Shown: positions 9,663-19,007, counted from the first letter of the stretch. The stretch: 51,226 bases of DNA from Ignavibacteria bacterium (GCA_014654705.1 JACVZY010000043.1:1-51226), one strand, 5' to 3'. Numbers and translations: made by a program. The notes: generated by a model from the letters alone, not told the origin.

Positions 9663-12600
9663 ATGCGCTATTTCCGCCACTTCATATCGCCCTTGCTTGT
9701 AAGCCGACTGCTCAGGCTTATGCTCACGGTGTTTGGCGGTGCTTTACCCGTAGTAGCACAACATCACCCCGTCCATACTCCTCCCCTTCCCTCCGGTGCA
9801 GGCGCACAATTTCTCGCCCCAGAGGTTTCGCTCAAGAACTACACGCACAAGATTTGGAAAACCGAACAAGGATTACCACAAAATTCAGCATGGGCGATTT
9901 GCCAAACCAATGATGGATACTTGTGGATAGGCACCGAAGAAGGGCTTGCGCGGTATGACGGCGCACGGTTTACGGTATTCAATAAACTCAATATCCCCGC
10001 ACTTCAGAACAACTGGGTCTTGGAGTTTTTGGCAGTTCCCCGCCCCGATGGAAAAGGAAGTACGCTCTGGTTTGGCACAAATGGCGGATTGCACCGCATG
10101 GAGAATGGTGTCATTACCAGCTTCACCACCAAAGACGGCTTGCCGAGCGACCTGATTGTCTCACTGCTCCACGATAAGCGGGACGGCGCGATTTGGATAG
10201 GAACGCGCGGCTTCGGACTGAGCCGTTTTCACAACGGCACGTTCACCACCTACACCACCAAAGATGGCTTGTCCAATAATTTTGTTCATGGTCTGGTGCA
10301 GGACGGTGCGGGAGCAATTTGGATCGGTACGGATGGTGGCGGACTGAATCGGCTGCACAATGGCACATTTACGACGCTCACTACCAAAGACGGCTTGTCT
10401 AACAATAATATTTGGGCACTCTGTTTTGATAACGCTGCCGACCCCAATAATCCGCCACTCTGGATTGGCACAAACGGCGGTGGGCTGAACAAGCTGCACA
10501 ATGGCGTATTCACACACTATACATCGAAAAACGGCTTATCGAACGACATTGTTACCTCGCTGTGGAAGGACAAACGTGGCGCACTCTGGATAGGTACATG
10601 GGGCGGCGGTGTCAATAGGCTCTACAACGACACAATTACCTCCTTCACCACCAAAGACGGCTTGTCGCACGATGTGGTGTACTCGGTCATGGGCGACCGC
10701 GAAGGTGCGCTCTGGGTGGGAACGCAGGGCGGCGGATTAAATCGCTTTCAAAACAGCAGCTTCACGAGTATAAGCGCCAAGAACGGCTTGCCAAGCGACT
10801 TTGCTGTTACCATGCTGGAAGAACCACCACGCCCGGCAGTACATACCAAATTTCGGCAAGAATCCCTGCAAAATTCCTTGCAAAATTCCCCGCAAAAGTC
10901 CCTGCAAAGCGGCTCTGCAGCAGGCGGCACACAAACGCTTTGGTTCGGTACCTATGGCGGACTGAGCCGTATTCAGAACGGCGTACAAACGAAGTACACC
11001 ACCACACAAGGACTTAGCAACAATAGTGTTCATGCGCTCTGCCGCGACCCCGCCGCCGATGGTTCGATATGGATAGGTACGTGGGGCGGCGGACTAAATC
11101 GACTGCGCGACGGAAAATTTACGCATTACACTACCAAAGACGGTGTATTGAGTTCGATTGTAACGTCGGTCATACCGGACATTGCTGCTGATGGTTCGTT
11201 GTGGATTGGCACATGGAGCGGCGTGAATAAAAGGCTGCCCGATGGTACGTTCAAGCAGTACACAATGCAGCAAGGTTTGTCGAATAATTTTATTTTTACA
11301 ATTCTTCAAGATCGCACCGACAGCGCTCTCTGGATAGGCACTTGGGGTGGCGGCGTGAACAGGCTCTACAAAGGCAACATCACGCATTATTCGACCGAGC
11401 AGGGGCTTTCCAACAAGTTTATCCGCACGTTCATGCAAGACCGCGATGGCGTGCTTTGGATTGGTACGGTTGGCGGGGGCTTGAATCGGCTGCAAAACGG
11501 CACAATACGCAGCATTACCACCAACGACGGCTTATTCGATGACCACGTCTGGGGTATTGTGGAGGACGACAACGGCTGGCTGTGGATGACGTGTAATCGG
11601 GGTATTTTTCGAGCATACAAGTCAGAGTTAAATGCACTGGCGGCAGGAACAATCAAGCGTATTTCTTGCCAGCACTTCGGCGTATCGGACGGAATGAAAA
11701 GCGCCGAGTGCAATGGTGGCACTCCTTCGGTCTGGAAAAGCAGCGACGGGCGCTTGTATTTCCCCACCATGCAAGGCTTTGCCGTAGTTCACCCCGATAA
11801 TATCCTTGTCAACCGTGTTGCCCCGTCGGTTATTATCGAAGGTATCATCGCCGACAGCACATCAACCGACCTCAGCGCACCCGCCATGATGCCGCAAGGA
11901 GCCGAGAAGTTTGAATTTCATTATACTGCCACGAGCTTGCACACGCCGGAAGCGGTCAGGTTCAAATACTTATTGGAAGGCTTCGACAACGCATGGACAG
12001 ATGCCGGAGCACGGCGCGTCGCCTATTACACGCACCTTCCTCGTGGACGCACGTATCGTTTTCGGGTCATCGCATGCAACAACGACGGTGTCTGGAACGA
12101 AACGGGTGCATCGGCGGTATTCTACCTTACACCATTTTTTTGGGAAACGTGGTGGTTTTTCGGATTATGCGGGGTATTGGTTGTTTCAAGCAGTTATGCG
12201 ATGTTCCGCCTGCGTGTACGCCGATTGCAGCACCGCGCCTTAGAGCTGAAGCGCACAGTGGCAGAGCGGACAGCAGAAGTACACGAGGCAAACTTGGAAA
12301 TCCAGCGCCAAATGGAAATCCAAGCGGAACAAGCGCGCGAGGTCGAACTGGCAAACACCGAACTGCACGAAAAAAACGCCGCCCTTGATGCGGCTCTCCG
12401 CGATTTGAAGGATACACAAGCGCAGCTCGTCCACTCCGAAAAAATGGCAGCTATCGGGCAACTTACCGCCGGAGTCATGCACGAAATAAACAACCCCAAC
12501 GCCGCTATCTATGCCGCTGCTCACTCTATGAGCGTGTCGCTGCATGATATTGAAGCCTACTTCTTTTCGCTCCTTGATGACCCGTCGAAAGAGTCACGGA

Positions 12601-13184
12601 AAGCAAAACGTTTTTCGCAAATGCTTGCCGAAGCCCGCAGCATTAATAGCATAGCACAAACAGGATCGGAGCGAATTACCGATATTGTCGGCGGATTGCA
12701 ACACTTCACGAAACACCAACGCGCCGGAGCAAGTACGGAAGACGTTGCACACGAAATAGCAATGACGGTCGAAATGTTTCGCTATCAGTTCAGCACCAAA
12801 GTCATTACCGAAGTATCGCCGCCCGATACGCAGGCGAAAACAGACTGGAGCGAACTTAACCAAGCATTGCTTAGTATTCTCGTGAACGCGGCACAGGCAG
12901 ATGCAACAACAATACACCTCACCGCAAAACTAGAAAAAGAAGCAGCGCAGCACCTGCTGGTTATCGCGGTAAAAGATAACGGACGTGGTATGCCGGAAGA
13001 AACACGCCAACGAGTTTTTGAGCCGTTCTTCACGACAAAGCCCATCACACGACAAGGAACAGGCTTAGGAATGACTATTGCCGGAACAATTATTCGGAAA
13101 AACGGCGGCAAAATCACTATAGAAAGTGTAGAGCATCAAGGTACGACTGTTGTAATTGTGCTACCTGTGGAAACACAGCCCTAG
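9663..13184 (+). CDS. Propeller/Y_Y_Y sensor histidine kinase (HK5)
   Basis: 1173 aa from the ATG at 9663; the frame opens at a TTG 21 nt earlier. The signal peptide ends near PVVAQ. Fourteen well-kept propeller blades (repeats such as LWIGTWGGGLNRL, each ending near TTKDGLSNN) are followed by a Y_Y_Y domain, a TM helix and a coiled coil. The HisKA domain is of a different subtype from HK1, HK2 and HK4: EKMAAIGQLTAGVMHEINNPN, with phospho-acceptor His940. HATPase_c has LSILVNAAQA, DNGRGMP and GTGLGM boxes. A glutamine-rich insertion encoded by a 12-bp tandem repeat interrupts the blades near residues 400-420. HK6, the next gene, is a paralogue with the same core. Confidence 0.9.
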   Translation: MRYFRHFISPLLVSRLLRLMLTVFGGALPVVAQHHPVHTPPLPSGAGAQFLAPEVSLKNYTHKIWKTEQGLPQNSAWAICQTNDGYLWIGTEEGLARYDGARFTVFNKLNIPALQNNWVLEFLAVPRPDGKGSTLWFGTNGGLHRMENGVITSFTTKDGLPSDLIVSLLHDKRDGAIWIGTRGFGLSRFHNGTFTTYTTKDGLSNNFVHGLVQDGAGAIWIGTDGGGLNRLHNGTFTTLTTKDGLSNNNIWALCFDNAADPNNPPLWIGTNGGGLNKLHNGVFTHYTSKNGLSNDIVTSLWKDKRGALWIGTWGGGVNRLYNDTITSFTTKDGLSHDVVYSVMGDREGALWVGTQGGGLNRFQNSSFTSISAKNGLPSDFAVTMLEEPPRPAVHTKFRQESLQNSLQNSPQKSLQSGSAAGGTQTLWFGTYGGLSRIQNGVQTKYTTTQGLSNNSVHALCRDPAADGSIWIGTWGGGLNRLRDGKFTHYTTKDGVLSSIVTSVIPDIAADGSLWIGTWSGVNKRLPDGTFKQYTMQQGLSNNFIFTILQDRTDSALWIGTWGGGVNRLYKGNITHYSTEQGLSNKFIRTFMQDRDGVLWIGTVGGGLNRLQNGTIRSITTNDGLFDDHVWGIVEDDNGWLWMTCNRGIFRAYKSELNALAAGTIKRISCQHFGVSDGMKSAECNGGTPSVWKSSDGRLYFPTMQGFAVVHPDNILVNRVAPSVIIEGIIADSTSTDLSAPAMMPQGAEKFEFHYTATSLHTPEAVRFKYLLEGFDNAWTDAGARRVAYYTHLPRGRTYRFRVIACNNDGVWNETGASAVFYLTPFFWETWWFFGLCGVLVVSSSYAMFRLRVRRLQHRALELKRTVAERTAEVHEANLEIQRQMEIQAEQAREVELANTELHEKNAALDAALRDLKDTQAQLVHSEKMAAIGQLTAGVMHEINNPNAAIYAAAHSMSVSLHDIEAYFFSLLDDPSKESRKAKRFSQMLAEARSINSIAQTGSERITDIVGGLQHFTKHQRAGASTEDVAHEIAMTVEMFRYQFSTKVITEVSPPDTQAKTDWSELNQALLSILVNAAQADATTIHLTAKLEKEAAQHLLVIAVKDNGRGMPEETRQRVFEPFFTTKPITRQGTGLGMTIAGTIIRKNGGKITIESVEHQGTTVVIVLPVETQP
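10863..10910 (+). repeat. 4 x 12-bp tandem repeat inside HK5
   Basis: Four consecutive 12-bp units of the form TCCCTGCAAAAT, with small changes, encode SLQN SLQN SPQK SLQS. The repeat lies in a linker between two propeller blades and keeps the frame, so unit gain or loss would not disrupt the protein. Confidence 0.8.
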
Positions 13185-13282
13185 CGAAGAACTGAAACTG
13201 CAACCCTTGAGAAGCTGATATTTAATCATATCGCCCACAATAATCACATCATTTCCATTCGCTGACTTTTTTGCTTGATTTC

Positions 13283-16200
13283 ATGCGCTTTTTCAGCCAC
13301 GTCATCTTCCAATCGCCGATGAGGTTCTCAATAGTCGCACCGATGGCAATAATGCTTTTGGTCAACTCTGGTATGCTCAGCGCCCAAAGCGAACGAATGC
13401 TCTCACGTGGAATCACACTTGAATGGTTCAACAACGACGGAGGGCTTTCCAACAACGCCATTCGTTGTCTCTTACAGGACAAAAAGGGCTTTTTATGGGT
13501 TGGAACTGATGACGGTGTAAATCGGTACGACGGCTATACATTCACTACATATCGCCACAGCCCGACAGATTCTTCATCGCTGGTCTGGCATACAGCAGCC
13601 TCCATCTGTGAAGATAATGCTGGAAATATTTGGGTCGCCTCGCCCAAAGGCATTAACCGCTTTGACGAGACTCGGAATTGTTTTCGGCGTTTTTATCTTA
13701 CCAATCCTACGTCTGGCAAACCACTTGGCGATATTGACCAGATACTCCCTGCTCCACAAGGCAAACTCCACGTGATGTGCAGACAAAGCGGTCTTTTTTT
13801 GTACGACCCCACGACTGGGGCGAGCAAGCATATTACCATAGCAGACCATCCGATAAGCCTCGAAGAAATAGCGTTAGATTCAGCCGGAGGGCTGTGGATT
13901 TTTGCCAAAGATAGGAAATCTCTACCCGCTGAGGGTGGTATTACGACGAGCTTATTCCACTTGCCTACACAGTCGGAGAGTATCTCGAAAAACCTCCTGC
14001 CTGATAACCTCCGTGCACCTTCCGACAGACCTGAAGACCAGTTTATGCCGTGGCGCTGGGGGCAAGACAGCCAGATTATGTGCGATAGCGAAGGTATGCT
14101 CTGGATTATTTTGGAAAAGGGTTTGGTGCGCTTTCACCCACAAAAGCGCACTGTGCTGGCGCTGTACAGCCACAATTCTGCCTCCCCTTCCGAAGGCTTG
14201 GCAAGTAACCATATCACCGATATATGCGAGATGCAGCCGGGAACGCTTTGGGTCAATACGCTGGCTGGGCTTTGTGTGCTTACTATACGAACTGGAGAGT
14301 GGACAAGAGTGCGGAGCAATATGGCAACATTTGCCGAGACCAATGAAGTTCGGGCGCTCTACCGAGACCGCTCCGGCGTGGTCTGGATGGGACACCGCAC
14401 TAGCGGGCTGTTCAAATATGCACCCTATCATTTCAAATTTCAGCATGAACACCGCCGCACAAGCGACACAACGGGACTGAGCAATAATTATGTTCGCGGC
14501 ATCAGCAAAGACGCCCATGGAGCGCTGTGGGTAGCGACGCAGTACGGAGGCTTGAATAGGCGCATCCCCGGAACGCTTCAGTACGAACACTTCTATAATC
14601 CGCGTTCTGTCAGCACATCCGATATATCCTCCGTGCAAAATGTCTGGTCGGTTTGCACCGACAGTTTGGGCAGGCTGTGGATAGGAACGTGGGACAAAGG
14701 CTTGTTTTGGTATAATGAGGGCAAGCGGCGATTTGAGCAATTCCCTTTTACGGCGCCCGACAAACAAATAGCAGCCATTGCTCTTCATGCCGATTCACGA
14801 GGCGGATTGTACGTTTCTCAGTTCAGTGTTCTGCATTATATCACTCCACAGCGAAAGGTGGAGCATTACGATTTGGCGAAATATTTCAAAAATGCAGGCG
14901 CACAAATTAGCTGCATCCTTCAAGAAAACGACAGTCTCATTTGGCTTGGTACTGGAGACGGTGTTTACGAGTGGAATAGCCGCAGTCAAAGCGCCCGTTC
15001 AGTTTTTACCCAAGATGAAAATGTGATTTACACAACGTCGCTATACAAAAGCAGACGGGACGATTTGTGGGTAACAACCAAAGGGAACGGTGTTTATCGC
15101 TACACACCGTCGCCATTGCCGTCCCAGGGCGCTCTTGAGCACATCACCGAGCGCGAAGGCTTGCCCCATAATTTTGTCTATGGCATTTTGGAAGATGACG
15201 AGACGGGAAACCTGTGGATGAGCACCGATAACGGCATTGCGGAATATAATCCCGGCACACGCACATTTCGCTCTTTCGGCATCAGTACTGGCTTACAGAG
15301 CAAAGAATTTAACCGCCTCTCGTACTACAAGGACAACAACGGAGAGATGTTTTTTGGCGGTATCAATGGCTTCAACAGCTTTTTTCCGCGCGACACGAAG
15401 GACAACCCAACACCGCCCAACGTGGTGATTACAGCACTGAAAGCCGGAGACACGACCATATATCGCATGGGCAGCGAGACCGCGCTAGAACTCCCCTACA
15501 CACGCAACAATCTCGTTTTCAGCTTTGTAGCATTGGAATTTACCTTGCCTGAGCGCAATTTTTATTCGTGGAAACTGGAAGGTTTTGACCCCGATTTCCA
15601 GCAAAGTAGCGCTCGGCGCGACGCATACTATACCAATCTTGACGCAGGCACGTACAAATTTCGCGTTCGCGCCTGTAATAGCGACGGCATTTGGAACGAG
15701 ACCGGAGCATCTCTTACTGTCGTGATATTACCGCCGTGGTGGGCGACGTGGTGGTTCCGCGCGGCATTACTTGCTGGTGTTTCTACCCTTGTATGGGGGG
15801 CATACAAGGGGCGTGTACGTACAGTAGAAGCCAGAAACCGTGAATTAGCGAGGCAAGTGAGCGAGCGCACGGAGGATTTACATACGGCAAATTTCGAGAT
15901 TCAGCGCCAACTGGAAATTCAAGCCGAACAAGCCCGCGAAGTGGAAATTGCAAATTCCGAACTGAGTGAGAAAAATATTGCTCTCGACAACGTTGTTCAG
16001 GCACTAAAGCAGACTCAAACGCAGCTCGTTCATGCGGAAAAGATGGCTGTTGCCGGGCAGCTCACCGCAGGAGTAATGCACGAAATCAACAACCCCAATG
16101 CAGCCATCTATGCTGCGCTACACGACCTCGACCGCGCGCATCTGACAATTGAGGAATACTTTTTTTCGCTTCTGGACGAAAAATCGAAAGAATCACAAAA

Positions 16201-16804
16201 AGCAAAGCGTTTTCAACAAATGCTTGGCGATGCGCAGCACCTCACACACATTGCACTCACAGGCTCGGAGCGTATCAAATCTATCGTCTCTGGATTGCAA
16301 CACTTTACCAAGCATCAACGCGAGGGCATGACAAAAGGCATCGTAGCGGACGAAATCTCGGCAACCGTGGCGATGTTCCGTTATCAATTCAAAGAAACAC
16401 AGGTGCGGATTGCTATTGAAAAAGGCTTGCAGTTGACCATGCACTGGGGCGAATTCAATCAAGTGCTACTGAATATTCTGGTCAATGCGGCACAAGCATA
16501 TGCAACAGAAATCACACTCACAGCGCACTTGAAGAATGAATTTGTCGTTCTTACCATCGCAGATAACGGACACGGTATGGCGGAGGAGACGCAAAGGCGA
16601 CTCTTTGAGCCGTTTTTCACGACAAAACCCGCCGGCAAAGGAACAGGCTTGGGTATGGCAATTGCGCACGGGATTATCGAAAAGCATGGTGGACAAATTA
16701 GCGTAGAAAGCATTATCGGCAAAGGAACGGTATTCACGATTATACTCCCTGCTGTCGCACCCTATGCAACAGTAGAAGGCACACACAATACCGCGAATCA
16801 GTAA
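13283..16804 (+). CDS. Propeller/Y_Y_Y sensor histidine kinase (HK6)
   Basis: 1173 aa from the ATG at 13283; a TTG 12 nt earlier and an ATG at 13319 are alternatives. Signal peptide (MLLVNSGMLSAQ), about 14 propeller blades (the first, GFLWVGTDDGVNRYDG, is very typical), a Y_Y_Y domain, a TM helix, and a coiled coil with EIQRQLEIQAEQAREVE. HisKA follows with His933 in GVMHEINNPN, then HATPase_c (LNILVNAAQA; DNGHGM; GTGLGMA). The region around the start codon and the kinase half resemble HK5 closely, which points to tandem duplication. The blades are more diverged, so the two probably sense different ligands. Confidence 0.9.
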   Translation: MRFFSHVIFQSPMRFSIVAPMAIMLLVNSGMLSAQSERMLSRGITLEWFNNDGGLSNNAIRCLLQDKKGFLWVGTDDGVNRYDGYTFTTYRHSPTDSSSLVWHTAASICEDNAGNIWVASPKGINRFDETRNCFRRFYLTNPTSGKPLGDIDQILPAPQGKLHVMCRQSGLFLYDPTTGASKHITIADHPISLEEIALDSAGGLWIFAKDRKSLPAEGGITTSLFHLPTQSESISKNLLPDNLRAPSDRPEDQFMPWRWGQDSQIMCDSEGMLWIILEKGLVRFHPQKRTVLALYSHNSASPSEGLASNHITDICEMQPGTLWVNTLAGLCVLTIRTGEWTRVRSNMATFAETNEVRALYRDRSGVVWMGHRTSGLFKYAPYHFKFQHEHRRTSDTTGLSNNYVRGISKDAHGALWVATQYGGLNRRIPGTLQYEHFYNPRSVSTSDISSVQNVWSVCTDSLGRLWIGTWDKGLFWYNEGKRRFEQFPFTAPDKQIAAIALHADSRGGLYVSQFSVLHYITPQRKVEHYDLAKYFKNAGAQISCILQENDSLIWLGTGDGVYEWNSRSQSARSVFTQDENVIYTTSLYKSRRDDLWVTTKGNGVYRYTPSPLPSQGALEHITEREGLPHNFVYGILEDDETGNLWMSTDNGIAEYNPGTRTFRSFGISTGLQSKEFNRLSYYKDNNGEMFFGGINGFNSFFPRDTKDNPTPPNVVITALKAGDTTIYRMGSETALELPYTRNNLVFSFVALEFTLPERNFYSWKLEGFDPDFQQSSARRDAYYTNLDAGTYKFRVRACNSDGIWNETGASLTVVILPPWWATWWFRAALLAGVSTLVWGAYKGRVRTVEARNRELARQVSERTEDLHTANFEIQRQLEIQAEQAREVEIANSELSEKNIALDNVVQALKQTQTQLVHAEKMAVAGQLTAGVMHEINNPNAAIYAALHDLDRAHLTIEEYFFSLLDEKSKESQKAKRFQQMLGDAQHLTHIALTGSERIKSIVSGLQHFTKHQREGMTKGIVADEISATVAMFRYQFKETQVRIAIEKGLQLTMHWGEFNQVLLNILVNAAQAYATEITLTAHLKNEFVVLTIADNGHGMAEETQRRLFEPFFTTKPAGKGTGLGMAIAHGIIEKHGGQISVESIIGKGTVFTIILPAVAPYATVEGTHNTANQ

Positions 16805-16821
16805 AAATATTTGATAATCAA

Positions 16822-16852
16822 CTTGACAATCAAAAATAATTGGTTATATTTG
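16822..16852 (+). promoter_or_regulatory. Bacteroidota-type promoter of the marR-like gene
   Basis: CTTG at 16822-16825, a 19-bp spacer, and TATATTTG at 16845-16852 fit the Bacteroidota housekeeping pattern TTTG-N19-TAnnTTTG with one mismatch. The distance to the ATG at 16874 is short (21 nt). Confidence 0.65.
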
Positions 16853-16858
16853 TAACCA
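16841..16858. promoter_or_regulatory. Operator-like palindrome over the marR promoter
   Basis: The perfect inverted repeat TGGTTA-TATTTG-TAACCA (18 bp) overlaps the -7 element of the promoter. Size and placement are those expected for autorepression by a MarR dimer. This is inferred from position, not shown. Confidence 0.55.
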
Positions 16859-16873
16859 TAATTGGAAAACATC

Positions 16874-17365
16874 ATGGAAACAATCGAAACTTTCAACGTA
16901 AACGACTCGTTCGGTCTTTTGCTCGGGCGTACATCAAAGCTCATGGCTGAACACCTGCAACGGCGTTTTGTAACGGCAGATTTAGGTATTACCATGAGCC
17001 ACTGGATTATTCTTGCGCAACTCTGGCACGAAGACGGACTATCGCAGCAAGAAATCAGTCGGCGCTCAGGCGTTGCGAAGCCGAATGTAACGACGATGGT
17101 GGATGCGCTCGAAGAGGAAAGCTATATCGTTCGCATACCAGACCAATTAGACCGACGCATTAATAGAATTTATCTGACGCAAAAAGCAAAAGATATGCGC
17201 TGTGATGCAGTTCGGCAAGCTATCTCGGTGTACGATACTGCCTTTGAAGGCTTATCCGAGGAGGAGCAGCGTAATTTCCTTCATGCTCTTTCTACTGTGA
17301 TGAAAAATCTCCAAGCGCAGGGCACAGGCTGTGGAAATGCGAGCTGCCCATCAGCAGGAATGTAG
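16874..17365 (+). CDS. MarR family transcriptional regulator
   Basis: 163 aa from the ATG at 16874; the frame extends 12 nt upstream to a TTG. Winged helix-turn-helix DNA-binding protein: the recognition region SRRSGVAKPNVTTMVDAL (about 62-79) precedes the wing with the conserved D-RRINRIYLT stretch (about 93-102). The C-terminus is unusual for the family, reading GTGCGNASCPSAGM with Cys153 and Cys158, and could serve redox or metal sensing. It lies 115 nt before a membrane protein and an Old Yellow Enzyme homologue, so it may control them as well as itself. An operator-like palindrome covers its promoter. Confidence 0.88.
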   Translation: METIETFNVNDSFGLLLGRTSKLMAEHLQRRFVTADLGITMSHWIILAQLWHEDGLSQQEISRRSGVAKPNVTTMVDALEEESYIVRIPDQLDRRINRIYLTQKAKDMRCDAVRQAISVYDTAFEGLSEEEQRNFLHALSTVMKNLQAQGTGCGNASCPSAGM

Positions 17366-17480
17366 AACTTCCTTTGTGTCGGCTATCGTTATCCTTTGGG
17401 ATTATTAATTTTTCGACTATATAGTTATTTTTATCACTATAACTTTCATAACTATTTTTCACCATATTTTTTTTACCGCT

Positions 17481-17897
17481 ATGAGTACCACAAAAATTGC
17501 CTCGAAAAAACTCCTGACCGTTGCGCCGATTACCGCGATTGCTGCGGCTGGTATCAATGCTGTTCTGTTCTTTATTGGCAAAGCCACAGGCTTATTGCGT
17601 GATTCTGTCTTGATTCAGCCTGCGAACGAGCCACTATCGCTTATTCCTGTCCTTATTTCTTCTATTCTACCGACACTTCTAGCTGGAGGTGTGCTGGCAC
17701 TGCTGAACCGCTTTGTTGCTGCTCCCTTGAGAATTTTCAACATCATTGCAGTAGTTCTGCTCGTGTTGTCGTTTATTAATCCATTTGCCGCGATTCCAAA
17801 TGTTCCCATTGGCATGGGCGTTTGGCTGAATGTCATGCACGTTGTCGTTGCCGGAGCAGTAGTCTTTGCTTTTAACCGCTTTACTGCAGTGGAATAA
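17481..17897 (+). CDS. DUF6069-like small membrane protein
   Basis: 138 aa with four hydrophobic helices (about residues 12-32, 50-72, 80-98 and 112-133). Its layout and the PNVPIGMGVWLNVMH-like last part resemble DUF6069 proteins, small inner-membrane proteins of unknown role often found beside stress or transcription regulators. The ATG at 17481 follows an AT-rich leader. It is 33 nt ahead of the oxidoreductase gene, close enough for a shared transcript. Confidence 0.7.
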   Translation: MSTTKIASKKLLTVAPITAIAAAGINAVLFFIGKATGLLRDSVLIQPANEPLSLIPVLISSILPTLLAGGVLALLNRFVAAPLRIFNIIAVVLLVLSFINPFAAIPNVPIGMGVWLNVMHVVVAGAVVFAFNRFTAVE

Positions 17898-17930
17898 TAC
17901 TTTCTTCACCACAGAACCTCACGCTCCACC

Positions 17931-19007
17931 ATGAAACTCACAGAAAAAGTAACTATCGGCACAGTAGAGCTAAAAAACCGCATGGTTATGGCTCCCATGA
18001 CCAGAAGTCGCGCCAATGCTGACGGTATAATACAAGATATAACCGTAACCTACTACCAACAGCGAAGCACCGCCGGACTCATTGTTACCGAGGCAACAAA
18101 CATTTCCGAACAAGCCAGAGGTGCGCTCTTTACACCCGGCATCTACTCAGATGCACAGGTAGAGGCATGGCGCAACGTAACCAATGCGGTTCACCAAGCC
18201 GGAAGCCGTATTTTCATGCAGCTTTGGCACACCGGCAGAGTGGGTCACTCCATTGACAAGAACGGTATATTGCCCGTAGCGCCGTCGGCGATTGCTATTG
18301 AAGGACAGCAACACCACACTTCGCAAGGCGCACAGCCGTATGAAACACCTCGCGCATTGGAGACACACGAAGTAAAACAAATTATTGCCGATTATATCGA
18401 AGCAGGAAAAAAAGCCAAAGCAGCTGGTTTTGACGGCGTGGAATTACACGGTGCCTTTGGCTATTTGCCCAATCAATTTTTAGTTGATGGAGCAAACAAA
18501 CGCACGGATGAATATGGCGGTTCGATAGAAAATCGTTCACGTTTTGTTCTCGAAATTCTCGCCGGTCTCACCGAAGTCTGGGGCGCGGGTAAGGTTGGCG
18601 TGAAATTGTCGCCTTCCATCCCGTACAACGGCATGATAGATAGTGACCCCGTCGCGCTTTACAGCTACTTAATTACGCAATGTAACGCCCTACCGCTTGC
18701 ATACCTTCACCTCATGCAGCCGCTCCTCCCCATTGAGCAATTCCCGCACTGGTCGAAGGATGTATTGAAATCGTTTCGGCATCTTTCCAAACACTCCGTC
18801 ATTGCCAATGGCGGTTATCAGATGGAAAATGCAGAAAAGACCCTGCTTGCAGGCGAAGCCGATGCTATCTCCTTCGGTAGCTTGTTCCTTGCCAACCCCG
18901 ATTTGCCCCAACGCTTTGAACTGAACGCCGAGCTTAATGCGCCGGACAGAAGCTCTTTTTATGGCGGTACCGAAAAAGGGTACATTGATTATCCTGTTCT
19001 TCATTGA
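17931..19007 (+). CDS. Old Yellow Enzyme-like NADH:flavin oxidoreductase, atypical active site
   Basis: 358 aa, full length for the OYE/NemA family of FMN-dependent ene-reductases (TIM barrel). Typical parts are the APMTRSR start of the barrel (Thr24), FMQLWHTGR (Gln97), the RTDEYGGSIENRSRF signature (191-205), and Tyr178, the usual proton donor. Several key residues differ from the family norm. The HxxN/H substrate pair reads HGAF (His173, Phe176). The FMN-binding Arg of the LSP strand is Lys225, and the phosphate-binding Arg after FG is Ser317. FMN binding or substrate choice may therefore be altered. It probably belongs to one unit with the MarR-like gene and the DUF6069-like gene. Family membership is certain; activity is not. 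Confidence 0.88.
   Translation: MKLTEKVTIGTVELKNRMVMAPMTRSRANADGIIQDITVTYYQQRSTAGLIVTEATNISEQARGALFTPGIYSDAQVEAWRNVTNAVHQAGSRIFMQLWHTGRVGHSIDKNGILPVAPSAIAIEGQQHHTSQGAQPYETPRALETHEVKQIIADYIEAGKKAKAAGFDGVELHGAFGYLPNQFLVDGANKRTDEYGGSIENRSRFVLEILAGLTEVWGAGKVGVKLSPSIPYNGMIDSDPVALYSYLITQCNALPLAYLHLMQPLLPIEQFPHWSKDVLKSFRHLSKHSVIANGGYQMENAEKTLLAGEADAISFGSLFLANPDLPQRFELNAELNAPDRSSFYGGTEKGYIDYPVLH

Noticed and set aside
17396-17602. 68-codon frame overlapping the start of the DUF6069-like gene
   Set aside because: Out of frame with the membrane protein and composed of AT-rich leader sequence.
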